Below are positions 1 to 11,778 of a stretch of 64,000 nt of DNA, piece by piece. A program made the translations under genes and the position numbers. Source of the DNA: Eulemur rufifrons. Taxonomy: Eukaryota > Chordata > Mammalia > Primates > Lemuridae. A model generated the notes under the pieces. It had not been told where the DNA came from. It saw only the letters and a list, made by a program, of their open reading frames with translations, and did no database searches. Every line of letters starts with the position of its first letter. Position 1 is the first letter of the stretch. Where the stretch lies: contig NC_090990.1 of assembly GCF_041146395.1 (NCBI RefSeq), positions 40,558,001-40,622,000 on the forward strand. Reading direction: 5' to 3'.

Positions 1-145
1 CATGCCTGTAGTCCCAGCTACTTGGGAGGCTGAGGCAGTAGGATCGCTTGAGCCCAGGAGTTTGAGGTTGCTGTGAGCTAGGCTGACGCCATGGCACTCA
101 CTCTAGCCCGGGCAACAAAGCGACACTCTGTCTCCAAAAAAAAAT
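1..145 (+). repeat. Alu, right monomer (strepsirrhine type), cut by window start
   Basis: The right arm of an Alu ends in a short A tract. It has the GCTAGGCTGACGCCATGGCA variant typical of lemur and galago Alus. The left monomer lies outside the window. Confidence 0.9.
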
Positions 146-499
146 GCTTCCTCAGGTGTGGGAGACACAGGCCACTGTACTACGGCACAGGGACAGCTGG
201 GACAAAGAGAGGCAGAGGCAGCTCATGAAAGGGTCCACATCAGCCTAGGGGCCAGGGTGGCAGCCACACACGGAAGCCCTGAAGGCTGAGTGACCCTCCC
301 CCTCCACTCCCACGGGGGAGGGACCTGTCTGCTTCCTTCTGCTAGATCCTAGCTGCTGCGCCAATGCCTGGCACACAACAGGAGCTGTTTCCTTGGTTAT
401 CTCTGGAGAAACTACACGCCCACAGCAGAGATTCCAGCAGTATGAAGGTCAGGCCTCCTCTCACTCCCTGGCCCTACTGCATTCCCCTCCCACCTCACC

Positions 500-690
500 T
501 CCTCCCCGTCCCCTGTCAAGGGTGCCCAACCGGTGCTGCAGGGGTCCCCAGGTCTGCCCTGCCCTCCGGTTTCGTCTTCCTTTACATACTGTCTGTGGCT
601 GCTGTCGGGCTACTAGAGAGACCTTACAGTGCACAAGACCTGGACTGTTTCCTGTCTGGCCTTTCCATAGGATGTTTGCTGACCCCTGCG
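500..690 (-). repeat. hAT-Charlie (MER1-type) DNA transposon fragment
   Basis: Diverged sequence with the family's signature order: CTGTCTGTGGCTGCTG, an AGAGACC segment, TGTCTGGCC and the terminal GTTTGCTGACCCCTG. Other copies lie at 4125-4372 and 57830-58135. Confidence 0.6.
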
Positions 691-694
691 CTAT

Positions 695-1000
695 TGTATG
701 GATGGACATTTAGATTACTTCCAGATTATTCCAATGAATATCCTTTGTGTTTTCGCCCATATGTATGTGTCAGTAAGATCAATTCCTAGAGGTGGAAAAT
801 TCTGGTTCAAATGGTGTGTGCAGTTCTAACGGATACTGTTTCAAGAGCTTGTACCATGTTATACTCTCCCAGACAACGGGGGAGAAGGTGGTTTCCCTAT
901 GCCCTGGCCTGCGTGGTGTGTTATCAAACTTCTAGATCTCTGTTGTTCACTCTGATAGGTGAAGATAGCTTTGTTTTGTGAGACTGCATCACCTCTCCTA
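695..1000 (-). repeat. Old L1/HAL1-type LINE fragment
   Basis: It resembles the antisense of the late LINE segment, with ATTCCTAGAGGTGG, a decayed TTGTACCATGTTATACTC and CTGATAGGTGAA motifs in order. It is strongly diverged. Confidence 0.55.
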
Positions 1001-2216
1001 GGTTTAAAAGCCACTTGCATTTTTTCCCCCCTAAAAATAGTTAATTGTTAGCCAAATGTATCAGCTAAAATCACTTCTTTCCTGGTCCCAGCCTCAGAAA
1101 ATTCCAGTTTTATTAAACATGTGCTCTGCCCTTCTGCTTTCCCTCTGTCCACCCATCACTCATCCTCCGTCCGTCCCTTGGTGACCTTGGGTCCCTAGTC
1201 CCTGGCTCTACTCCTGGCCCTGGCCCTGCCACACGCTGAGGCCAGTCACTCCAAGGGCCCTGACTGCAGCCTCTTCCTCCCTTGATCCCTGCTGTCCAGC
1301 CGACTTTGCCCTTTGCCCGTGTCCAGCCTGCCACTGGTGGCCTCTGCGCTGCCCGGCTGCAGGGCTCCCACCCCCTGAGGCAGAGCTGGGGCAACAGCCT
1401 TCTAAGAAACACCAATGCCAAGGGCTCTGCTCACATCCCTCCTCACTGGTGGTAACGCCCTGTATTAGCTGACTGCTTCCACTGCAAATGAGGCAAAGGA
1501 AAGGGCAGGAGAGGCTTCTCTGGCCCCTCTCCCTTTCTTCCCGCCCTCCCTCACCAGCGAGCCAGAGGCAGATCCTGCATGCAGCAAGAAAGGGAAACAA
1601 CAGTCAGGTTAGCTTTACGCCGCCACTCTTAAAGGAACCAGGGACTATACACGCACAAGGAGTTAAATGCTCTTATGTTTGCATTTTTAAAAATGAACAG
1701 TAAAATTCATGCTAGTAATTTAGATTTTTAGTTCTTCCTTAAGTAGAACATTAAATTAGAAATATTTATGACAACAGAGAGACCACGGGAGAAAGGAAAA
1801 AACGTTATAATTTAGTGCCATTGACAGCACTTTTGCCTGCTTTTCGCACTGGGCCCTGCAAAGCAGCCCGCTGGCCCTGAGCCCGCGAGCTGGTGAGGGG
1901 ACGTGACTGGACCAGCCAGGCCTGGCACGGGTGTGACAGAAGGCAGCTGTTAAGGGGCTCAGCACCCAGGCCCGGTTACACTTGGTTTGTTCAAGGGCTC
2001 CACGCGGCAGAGGGAACCTGGGCGCAAGGCCATCTGCCAGGAGGAGGAGTTATTGCAGGGCAGGGGAAAAGCAAGCATTTGAAGTTGTTTATTCCTCCTT
2101 TCTAGACATGTCCTGGCTTCTGCGATTCCACGCTAGCGGATGCTGCTGCACTCTGCCCAGATGCCTCCTCCAGAGAGGCGCCTGCTCCCCAGCGGTGGGG
2201 AGTGTCGGAGGCTGGC

Positions 2217-2264
2217 ACGCGGGGAGGACTGCACGCAGGGAGGACTGCACGCGGGGAGGACTGC
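2217..2264 (+). repeat. Minisatellite, three 16-bp units
   Basis: Three adjacent copies of ACGCGGGGAGGACTGC at 2217, 2233 and 2249; the middle copy differs by one base (A for G). Confidence 0.9.
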
Positions 2265-4124
2265 CCTTGGCAGAGGGAGCTGCCTTGTCCAAGGTCCGTT
2301 GCACAATGATGGCTGCTGGGGCGGGTGCCCCTGGCCTCAAGGTGACACAGCCCCAGAGGGCTTCCAGGGTTTTGTTGTGACTTCTCCCTTTCCCTGTCTT
2401 GCTTCCCTACTCCTGCACTCTGGAATAAACTTCTACATGCAAATACAGGCTTAAAACCCCCATCCTTCCAGATTCTTCCTTTAACTAAAGGCAGTGTAGG
2501 CCAGGATTTATTTAACAGCACAAAAATATAAGACAAGTCTCATTTTGAATCCTGGCTGTGTGTGGTGATTTTAAAACACATCCCTAGAGTCTTTGCTGGT
2601 CCTCATTGCTCCTTCCCTGAGTGTGGGCTGCACTTGGCGACTCAGTTCTAACAGAGAATATGCTGGAAGTGACCAGTATGACTTGACTGGGTCACAAAAG
2701 GCACTACAGACTTCTTGGTCTCTCACTTGCTCTGGGGGAAGCCAGTGCTTTGTTGTGGGGACATTCGAGGAACCCGCATGGCGAGGAATGGAGGCAGGTC
2801 CTGCAGCCTCCAGAGGGCCACTGCCCAGCCCACAACAGGACAGACCCTGAGCCAGGACCGCCCAGATCGGTCACTCCCAAGTCCGTGACTCTTAGATACC
2901 GGGAGGTAACAAATGCTGGCTGTTTCAACCCTCTTCGAGAGAGATACACTCTCTCTTACTGAGCTGTTATGACTTGGGATAACCTAAACGGAAACGGAAA
3001 TAACACTAGTCGCTCCCTCACAGCCTTGCTGGGAACATTAAGATAAGGCACGTGAAGTGTCCGGCACAGCATCCACCCCTTAGGAGTGGCTGGCGTTAGT
3101 GGCGGCTGTTGTCTCTCTGATGCTCACTCTCAGGGTCCCTTGCTGGCTCCTTTTTGTTTTTCTCTCTTAAGTATCCTTGCTCTTGACAAAACCACCTCCA
3201 CACCTGCCGCTGCTCTTGGCAGGGATGGAGAGGCACTCATGGTGTCTTCTGCCTTTGCCAAAACTGCCCACGCCACCTGCTCTGGGCCTTGACATTGCCC
3301 AAAGTAGGACTCCTGGGTATGAGGGAACCCAGAGCCCCCAGGCTACAGTGAGACCCCCATGCCCTGCTCCTGCAACCCTGACCGCCGCCCACCACATTCT
3401 GCCCGAGACCTGTCCCAACATCACAACTGGCCAGAAACCTCCACCCGAGAGCCCACGAGCTGTGGTTCTGTCATGCCTCATGTCCGGTTTCTTTTAGTCA
3501 CCAAGGACTTCCAGGTGCCTCGTTACCTGCGCTCATGACCTCCTGCAGCAATGCGGCACCTGGTAACCTGACCCCATCTGCCACTGCTCTCACCTTCCAG
3601 GGTTCCCTGGGCTCTCATGGTCTGACCCCAGCAAAGCCCCTCCGTCCTCACTCTTCCCTGGACGTGCTGTGCCTCTCCTTGTTCTCAGCTGGAACCTGGC
3701 TGTCCCCCACAGCCCGCTCCAGTGCATCACGTTCTCCCCGGCAACCCTCCTGCCAGTGCGACAGATGGAGGTGAGGGAGGGTCCTCCTGGCAGGCCAGGC
3801 CCCCTGGAGTTACTGCCTCCATCTCTGTTCTACCCCCAGGGCTAAAAACCAACCCCAGCAACTTTGAAGCACATGCCCAAGACCTTCCCCCACCCGATCC
3901 CCGGCCCACACAACGCCCAGTTTTGCCTGGATCCTGGATTGCTGGAATCCCCCTCACCACCCCCACCCATGGTTCCCTCACCCGAGCCTAGATATCCTTC
4001 AGGTTTAACATTTGTGACCTAATGCCCACAGGGATGGTCCTCCCGGCTCCTGAAAATCCTCTCTTCATTTTCCTGTGGCTGAATCTTTCACGTGCCCTTG
4101 GCCACTGACTCCCACGTCATCGCT

Positions 4125-4372
4125 TAGAGCAGTGGCTGGCACTGCCTGCCAGTGGGGAGCCAGTCTGCGAGGCGAGGCCAGCCTGTGGCCCGAATATGGC
4201 CGGCTGCCTGTTTCTGTAAATAAGGTCTTGCTGGATCTGGTCACACCTGTTCATTTATGTATTGTCTGTGGCCGTTCATGTGGCAGAGGTGAGTCTGTGA
4301 CAGACCGTGTGACTAGTGACATCTAAAATATTTGCCCTTTGGCTCTATAAAAATGTTTGCCAATACCTAGCC
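4125..4372 (-). repeat. hAT-Charlie (MER1-type) DNA transposon
   Basis: Contains TGGCCCGAATATGGCCGGC, CTGTTTCTGTAAATAAGG, TGTATTGTCTGTGGCC and AAAATGTTTGCCAA in family order. It is more complete than the copy at 500-690 and opposite to the one at 57830. Confidence 0.65.
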
Positions 4373-4388
4373 TTTGTCCCTTTGTCCT

Positions 4389-4683
4389 TTTTTATTTTTA
4401 TTTGAGACAGGGTCTCGCTCTGTCTCCTGGGCTAGAATGCAGTGGCATCATCATAGCTCACTGCAACCTCAAACTTCGGGGGCTCAATCAATCCACCTGC
4501 CTCAGCCTCCTGAGTAGCTGGGATTACAGGCGTGCACCACTGTGCCCAGCTAAGTTTTCTATTTTTTGTAGCGACGGGGTCTCATTCTTGCTTAGGCTGG
4601 TCTTGAACTCCCGATCTCAAGCGATCCCCCCACTTCCACCTCTCAGAGTGCTGGGATTACAGGCGTGAGCCACCACCAGCCCC
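4389..4683 (-). repeat. Alu, full length
   Basis: Reverse-oriented dimeric Alu with T-rich head, both monomers and a GGATTACAGGCGTGAGCC end. It is moderately diverged. Confidence 0.9.
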
Positions 4684-5059
4684 CTTTGTCCTTTTGTACA
4701 CATTCATTGTCTCTGTAGTTTTAATGGTGGGCGTTTGCCCTGTGCCCATCCCCACGCTCTTTAACACCATGTCCCCTCACCCCGACTTTCGACTTTCGTG
4801 CTTCCTCCCCTGGGGCACACAGTCTGCCCTGTCAGCGTCTTGTCAGCCCCTGGGAGCCCCTGCCCTCCGTGGCTGGCTTAGGTTTCACCAGAACCAGGCC
4901 CTTGGTTCCTCACGCCTGCCCACTCACCACACTGCCCAGCTGCGTGTGTGACAACCCACCACCGCACGGTGGTCTCGCTGTAAATTCATGATCAGGAATC
5001 CTAGGCAGGCTGGGAGCTGCCTGGCACTGCTATGGTATTTCCCCAGTTCATTCACTTCC

Positions 5060-6475
5060 CACTATCCAAGAGACAATTTTACATCTCCTCTCTCCTCAAA
5101 CCGTCAACATCCTCTCCCGCCTCACTTCAGCTGAAATCCTTGCTTCTTTTTCCTATCTCATTGAGAAATCAGAAGAGAACTCCCCACCTCCCATTTGCAG
5201 CAACTGTACCCATTTATACGGCTTCCCTCCTGCCGACGGACAGACCTTCCACGCCTCCATCAAAAGGCAAGCTCCCCACCTGAGCACAGCAGCCGCCTCT
5301 CTCCCCTGCTCAAAACTCCACCCTCTAAATACTCCCTCTCCCCTGGATCATTCTCATAACACGTAAACATGCTGTCATCTCTCCCGTCTGAAAATAATCG
5401 CACAAACAAAATATCTTGTCTTGGTCCTACACCCTCTCCAGCTAGCGCCCTGCCCCTCTGCTTCCCTCTAGAGAGGCTCTCAGGCTTGTTCTCACCGACT
5501 CCCTTCCTCGTCTCCCGTTCTCTCGCCAACTCTGTGGTCAGGGTTTACTGGCTGATCAGTCAACAGTGACCTTTCCATGGCTAAGGCCCAAGGTCGATCT
5601 CTGTCCTCATCTCCCTCAGCAGCATTTGATGCAGCTGTTCATTTTCCTTCTTGAAACAGTCTTCCCATGGCTTCTGGGATCCCGCATTCTCCTGGCTTGC
5701 TCCCTGGCTCTGCCTGGTGGCATCTTCTCCTCTCTTTAGCTGGCTCCTCTTCCCCTAACCTGCAGGTGTCCCAGGGCTGTGCTCATACCTCTTTTCTTTT
5801 CTGTCCACCCTCACTCATCTACCTCCATGGCTTTAAATGACATTTCTCTGTTGCTGCCGCTGCCCACGTTTGTGTGTGCAGCCCCAGCCTCTGCTGCACC
5901 CCTTAAGTCCTAACACGTGTAGCCAGCACTGCCTGCCACCGGATGGACGTCTGGAAGGCATCTCAAGCTGACATGTCCCAGACCAAACTTCTGATTCCCT
6001 TTCCCAGGCCCCTCCCCCACGTCTCCCACGGTTGTCAAGGACGCCTCTGTTCACCCAGTTCTTGGGCGTGAGCCTTGGATCACACCCACGGCCAATCTGT
6101 CTGGAAATGTCTGTTGGTTGGTTCATCCTTCACAGCATCTCTCAGATCTGACACTTCTCTCCTCCACAGCTGCCGCCTTGGACAACAGAAATCTTTCTCC
6201 TCTCTTCCACTCTTACCCACCCCCACCGCCACCCACTCTCCATCTAGCTGTCAAAGTTATTCTTTCAAAGCAAACGTTAGGCCATGTCACTTGTCTGCTC
6301 AAAGCCCTCACCAGTTTCCTGCCCCACTTAGAAGAAAATATAAAGTCCTTCCTGACCTACAAGCAGGCAGGAGATCTAGCCTCTGGCGGCCGTCTGCCCT
6401 CATTCCCCGCTACGGCTCTGGCCAGCAGCCTTCTTGCTGTTTTCCAACACGCAGCCCTGCTGGCAACTGGACAGC
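5060..6475 (+). repeat. L2 LINE, ORF2-derived segment, 5' of an L1 insertion
   Basis: A long run follows the L2 reverse-transcriptase region in order: CTCATTGAGAAATCAGAAG, CTGGATCATTCTCATAAC, CTCAGCAGCATTTGATGCAG, then the later AAAGCCCTCACCAGTTTCC segment. It is broken by many stops and indels. About 1.4 kb is unusually long for a surviving L2. It resumes after the L1 at 7667. Confidence 0.75.
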
Positions 6476-7666
6476 TCTATGCAAAAGAATGGGGTTTGAC
6501 TCCTACCTCACAGCATACATGAAAATCAACTCAAAATGGATCACCAACCTAAATACCAGAGCTAGAACCATAATACTCTTAGAAGAAAACACAGGGGTAA
6601 ATCTTCATGACCTTGGATTTGGCAACAGATTCTCAGATGGGACACTGAATGCACAAATAACAAAAGGGAAAACAGATAAACGGGCCTTCACCTAAATTAA
6701 AAACCTCGGGGCGTCAAAGGCCATTACCAAGACAGTGAAAAGAAACATAAAGAATAGGAGAAAATATTTGCAAATCATGTATCTGATACGGATCTAGTAT
6801 CCGGAATATATAAAGAACTCTTACATCTCAACAACAAAGACAAACAACCCAATTTAAAAAGAGGGCAAAAGACTTGAATAGACACTTCCTGATAGAAGAT
6901 ATACAACTGGCTAACAAGCATGCAACAAGATGCTCGACATCATTAGTTATTAGGAAAATGCAAATCCAAACCACAGTGAGATACCACCGCACACCCACTA
7001 GGATAGCTATAATAATAATTTAAAAACCAGAAAATAACAAGTGTTGGTGAGGACGTAGAAAAACTGGAAGACTTGTACACTGCTGGTGGGAAAATAAAAC
7101 GGCGTGGCCTCTGTGGAAACCAGCTTGGTGGTTCCTCAGTAAGTTAGATGTAGAATCAGCATACGACCCAGGCAATTCCGCTCCTATATCCCAAAGAACT
7201 GAAAACAAGGATTCAAACAAATACTTGTACCTAAATGTTCATAGCAGGACTGTTCACAGTAGCCAAAAGGTTGAAACAACCCACACATCCGACAACAGAT
7301 GAGTGGAAAAACAAAATGCAGTCTATCCATACAATGGAGTGCTATTCAGCCATAAAAAGAAATGAAATATTGATGCATGGAAATATTATGCTATGTGAAA
7401 GAAGCCAGTCACAAAAGGCACACACTGCATGACTCCATTTATATGCAACATCCAGAATAGGTAAATTCGCAGCGACAGAAAGCAAACCGGTGAGTGCCAC
7501 GGTGAGGCAGTGGGGAGCGGGAGTTACTGTTTGACTGGATGCGGTTTCCTTTAGGGGGATGAAAGTGTTTTGGGACTAGATAGAGGTGGTAGTTGTGCAA
7601 GATCGTGAATGCACTAAATTCCTCCAAACTGTACATTGTACGATGGTTAATTTTATGTTAGCCCAT
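6476..7666 (+). repeat. L1 LINE, 3' part, inserted into the L2
   Basis: 3' end of ORF2 plus tail, with motifs such as GGAATATATAAAGAACTC, GTTCATAGCAGGACTGTTCA, TACAATGGAGTGCTATTCAG and ATGGTTAATTTTATGTTA. It is 5'-truncated and interrupted by stops, an L1M-type age. The L2 picks up directly on its far side. Confidence 0.85.
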
Positions 7667-7880
7667 TTCAAGCTGTGGGCTCTGGCTGTCCCTCTGCCTG
7701 GGCACGCTCCCCCGGAGTTCTGTGTGGCTTGCTCTCCCTGTGTTCTGGTCCCTGCTCACAAGTCATCTCTTCAGGGGTCTTTCTTGACCCCCCACCCCCT
7801 GTCACCTATTTAAAATGTCACTGCTTCCCATTCATCCACCCCCCCAGACAGACAATAGCAGATTCTTGCTCACTTTTCAA
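7667..7880 (+). repeat. L2 LINE, 3' continuation
   Basis: CTGTCCCTCTGCCTGGGCAC followed by the TCATCTCTTCAGGGGTC and ATTTAAAATGTCACTGC segments are the L2 order expected after the point where the first part stops at about 6475. Confidence 0.7.
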
Positions 7881-8215
7881 GGCCAAGCTTGACTGCTACC
7901 TTGAACCCTAGGAAGAACTAGCCACTTCCTCCTCTGGGTCCCACGCCCTTTATAGTGCAGGGATCCGTCTGCTTGGCGGGGCTACCGTTCCTCAAGGACA
8001 GAACAAGTACCCACCCAGTGGCTCACGCCCCAGCACGAAGCAAATGCTTGGTAAGGAAACGACTGTGTTGCTGCTTGAGAAGGCGTCCAGTCCCCTCAGG
8101 ACAAAGCCACTCTCTTCCCTTAAGGGAGAGACGAGAGTGGCTACAGTGTTCACCGCCCTGGTGCCCTACCTGGCTGGCCAGGAGGAGCCCGGACTACGGG
8201 AAACCCAAGCCTCAC

Positions 8216-8359
8216 CTGGAGCTCCCAGAAGATGCTGCGCGTGTGGCGGTGGTAGTAGTGTCTCAAGGGAATGTACTCCAGGCCCTCTCGGTTTGTCTTC
8301 AGGTAATTCTCCACGTGCTTGAAGAACCACGGCTTGTAGTAATTGCCAATGCTATTCAG
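8216..8359 (-). CDS. DHCR24: DHCR24 coding exon 6 (residues 293-340), last exon in window
   Basis: The exon has 48 codons, phase 0, from [20 protein letters not shown] to RSIFWELQ. The acceptor is TTTCAG and the donor GTGAG. N294 and K306, the pair altered in one reported desmosterolosis allele (N294T/K306N, from memory), are both wild type, and the [15 protein letters not shown] motif is intact. The protein must continue with DIIPFGNNP; I looked for that exon on the minus strand between 1 and 8215 and did not find it. The C-terminal 176 or so residues therefore lie outside the window. Confidence 0.97.
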
Positions 8360-9089
8360 CTGAAATGACAGAGGGCATTGTCATCAGCCCACAGACAAGC
8401 GCCCGATGCCATCAGGGCGTAACAGCGATACCCGGCTTCTGTTCAGCACTCCTGGCCTTTTCAAAGCTCTTTCATGTCTGTTACCACCTTTGTGACTCTT
8501 AAAAGCTGAGTAAGGTTACGCCAGTGGGTATTTTCCAGCAGACAGCGCAGAAGCTCAAAGAGGTTAAGTGGCGTGCCAGGGCCAAACAGCAACCCCAGCC
8601 TAGCCTGGTGCTCCTTCTCGATGACAGACAAAAGCACAAATGTTTAAGTGTCTGCCACCATGCCGTGCTCCACGCAGGGGAATTCCCTGACTCCTGCCCT
8701 CCATGAGGCAGTGTTGGCACAAACACTGAGTGTGGGTCACCCCCCCACTGCCACCCAGGCCCACAATGCTGCTTGGCCATGGCACTTTCCCTACTGTCCC
8801 TGGGCCGAGCTCCACACCCCTCTGGCACAGCAATTCCCCTGGCAGCCCTCGTCATCTGGAGGAAGCTCACAAGAATAAACCCACACGCCTCCCTGGCACT
8901 GGACCCCCTGGTCTCCACTGCCCAAGTCTTATATTGAGCCGGTGTCTTCTCTAGTCCTAAACGGTCAGGACTCGATGTGCTGTGTGCCCTGGGATGACTT
9001 AGCCTCTCTGGGCCTCAGCTTCCTCATCCACAGAACAAGTCTGGGCAGATGTTCTCGGGGAGAGGCAGGGGGCATCCTGGAAACAGCAC

Positions 9090-9505
9090 AGGCTCCAGGG
9101 TTGGGCGGCTGGGCCAAACCTTGGCCCAGTCCCCATTAGCTCTGTGACCTTAGGCAGGTCACTCTCTGAGCCTGTCTCTTCACATGCAAAATGACAATAA
9201 AAATACATACTTTGTAGGAGTTTTTGTGCTTATTAGAAATCTCACACACACACACACACACACACGCACACTGATTTTATAAAAATGGGACCATCCTGTA
9301 CATAGTTTGCCCATTTGCTTTTTCCACTTACAACACACTAGGCTGATCTTGGGCAGGTTGGTTACTTAGAATCTCTGAGCCTCATTTTCCGTACAGGAAA
9401 AATGGAGACATTGCTACCCCAGCTGGAGTGTTGGAAAGACTAAAGGAGATAGTGTACAAGGTGCCTGGCACAGCACCTGCCCCACAGTGGGCACAGCCCC
9501 CACCC
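9090..9505 (+). repeat. MIR fragments around a CA microsatellite
   Basis: Two MIR-like segments: about 9090-9225 (GCTCTGTGACCTTAGGCAGG then AAAATGACAATAAAAATAC) and 9325-9505 (CTTGGGCAGGTTGGTTACTT then GTGCCTGGCACAGCACC). Between them is a (CA)n tract at about 9243-9271, with one CG interruption. Confidence 0.65.
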
Positions 9506-10929
9506 CATCCCTTTGCCAGCCTGCTCCATCCACCCTGGAGCCAGGGACCCCTGCCCTCCACCCCTGGCCTCCAGCACCTGCAGCCTGTCTGCAGCCCCTC
9601 CTGTGCGAGACCACACTGCTGGTCATCTTCTCTGCAGAGAGGAAACGGGGGGCCGTGGTGGGCTGGGAAACTGGGCTAAAGAGCCTGTTCACCCAAATCA
9701 GTTTCGGTGTGACAGTAAGGGGTGGGGCAAAAGACACCCCACACTGGCCTCTGCCTGCTAATGCGAGGGAAGGTGAAACCCAACAGGAAACAGGGCAACC
9801 TGATCTAACCCCAGGTGAGGCCTGGCGCACACCTGGCCGTGGCACCAGCTACATAATGAAGGTGAGACTTGGCAGTACCTGCATCAGGAGCCATTCGTGC
9901 CAGAAATGCCCAGGATATGATAAAGAACCCAGATGTGCGTCTCTCCCGGGCACGCGCCAGCTGAGGCGGCCAGGTAGCCGAATGAGCTCCAGTCCAGCCC
10001 TCACACCTTGATAGCGCCACTTCCTGTCTCTGGGCCTGCCCTGTACGATGGGGGCAGGCTACTCCTCCCAGAGTCGCGGTGAGCCAGTGGCCAGTGCCAG
10101 CAGAGGGCCCCTCACAGCACTTGGCACATATGGACACAGTGCTGAGCAGCGTTCCAAACAGGAATGTTTGCAAGAAAGGCTCCTAAAATAAAACGTCCAC
10201 ATGTCTTATGGCATCTACCACTCTCCTGTCCCAGCCCTGTTCCCACTGGGTCTCAAGGTCTTGCTCTTTGGGGCACCCAGCAAATATTCATGGCCTTGGA
10301 GCCCAGCCCCTCTGCCACTGGTGCCAGGAGAGCCTCTGGGTACGGCCCTCTGGGCCTTGGTTTTCTCCTTGGGAAATAAGGAAATCAAGTCACATGTTCG
10401 AGCATTTTAAAACCTGTACAAACCCTCTGCTCAACCATAACCTTAGGTGGCATCAGATACATCAAATGCATGATAGAAGAGCAGCTTTGGGTACAGTGGG
10501 GGCGGTGACTCCCCTGGGACCCTCCCTTGGCCTTACTACTGCTGACAGCCTCTAAGGGAACACCTTAGAGCAGACCTCTGGTCTAGACGTCCTTGCTAGG
10601 TGACCAGGTGCTAGATGACACAGGGTGACTAGGCTTTGGCCCAGGTCAAGCAGGGCCAGGGCCTGAGTATTTGGGCTCAGTGTCCAGTGCTGCTGCCACC
10701 ACTGCTCCAGGACCCTGTCCCCCAGCACTCAACAGTGTCCCACAGGAAGTAATGTTTGTGGATGATGCTAAGTTCTCGGGGCTGATAAGCAGGGGACCTG
10801 ACTGAACCAGGAGTCAGAGACCGAATTTAAATCTGCTCTGTCCTCGCTATGTGTCCTCAGGAGTCTCTTTCCCTCCCTGGCCCCCTTTTCCTTACATGGA
10901 GAGGGGGTTGTACCAGATGATTTTCTAGC

Positions 10930-11775
10930 CCCTTCCAATTTTAAAATGTTTTAAGTACATAGGTATAGATAAGAGCCTTAAGAGATGTCTACCCTTCGAT
11001 CTACTAATTATACTTTATGGAGGCAATGTAACGACATGGAGAAATGCTTATCACACTAAACAAGAAAGGACACATTTGAACGGGGCGATCACATTTAAAG
11101 ACAAACCAACCAAAAACTCTGCAAAGAGATGCTCAGCCTCACAAGTGATCCAAGAACTGCAAAATAAAACGAGATACTATTTTTAACCCTATCAGATTGG
11201 CAAAAATGAAAGAGTGATACTATCCAGTGTTGGCAAGAACGCAGGGGAAAAGGCGTTCTCGCACGCCGCCGCTGTGAGCAGGTGTATGCACGGCTCTCCC
11301 GGAGGGCTGTTTAGTTGTATCTATCAATAGTTAATGTGCTCAAAGCCTTGGGTCAGAAATTCTATTTTTTACTAGATCCTACACAGATGTTTGTACAAAA
11401 GGGCAAGGATGGGTAGAAGAGAATCTCCAATCTTCAATGCAATCTTATTTGTTAGAGCAAAACAAGTTGAGCGACATGAATGTTCATCAGTAAGTGATGA
11501 GTTAGGCCAATTATTTACATGCAACGGTGGGATATGACGGAATGAAATGAGGGCGCACACACGTACACACACACAGAAATGGGTCTCAAAGGATGTTACA
11601 AGTGGTTATCCTGGGTGGAAAGAGATGCACTTTAACCTTTTCTTTATGTATTTCAACATTGTCATATACTACTTTTGTACTTTACTAGACAGGCGCTTTA
11701 ACCAGCTAAGCCACGGAGCCAGCACTACTTTTGGAATTTAAAAACTTAAAAATCTATGCACAGAAAAAGAGGAAA
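10930..11775 (+). repeat. Old L1-type LINE fragment
   Basis: AGATTGGCAAAAATGAAAG with preceding AAATAAAACGAGATACTAT and following TGTTGGCAAGAACGCAGGGG are the late-ORF2 order; it ends in an A-rich tail. The tRNA-derived insert at 11678-11723 interrupts the tail. Confidence 0.7.
11678..11723 (-). pseudogene. tRNA-Thr(AGT) 5'-half retropseudogene
   Basis: On the minus strand, 11720-11681 matches the first 40 bases of a mammalian tRNA-Thr(AGT) as I remember it, from the acceptor strand through the D arm and anticodon stem to the anticodon loop, where it stops just after AGTAAA. The 3' half is missing and there is no poly-A. The insert is flanked by a perfect 10-bp direct repeat ACTACTTTTG at 11668-11677 and 11724-11733, a target-site duplication. 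It is not a functional tRNA: the anticodon 3' stem, T arm and acceptor 3' strand are absent. Confidence 0.85.
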
Positions 11776-11778
11776 TAA

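Larger units (their letters stand above)
1..8215 (-). other. DHCR24 intron 6, partial (3' end off window)
   Basis: Intronic sequence runs from the exon 6 donor to the window edge. Recognisable content is listed separately: Alu, hAT and L1 fragments, a long L2 split by an L1, and a small minisatellite. Between about 1010 and 4120 there is mostly unique GC-rich sequence plus weak MIR-like traces (about 2990-3080); I see no gene or RNA there. Confidence 0.85.

Noticed and set aside
1..8215. Possible DHCR24 exon 7
   Set aside because: The next protein segment after FWELQ should be DIIPFGNNP. I found no matching minus-strand sequence, so the exon is taken to be outside the window.
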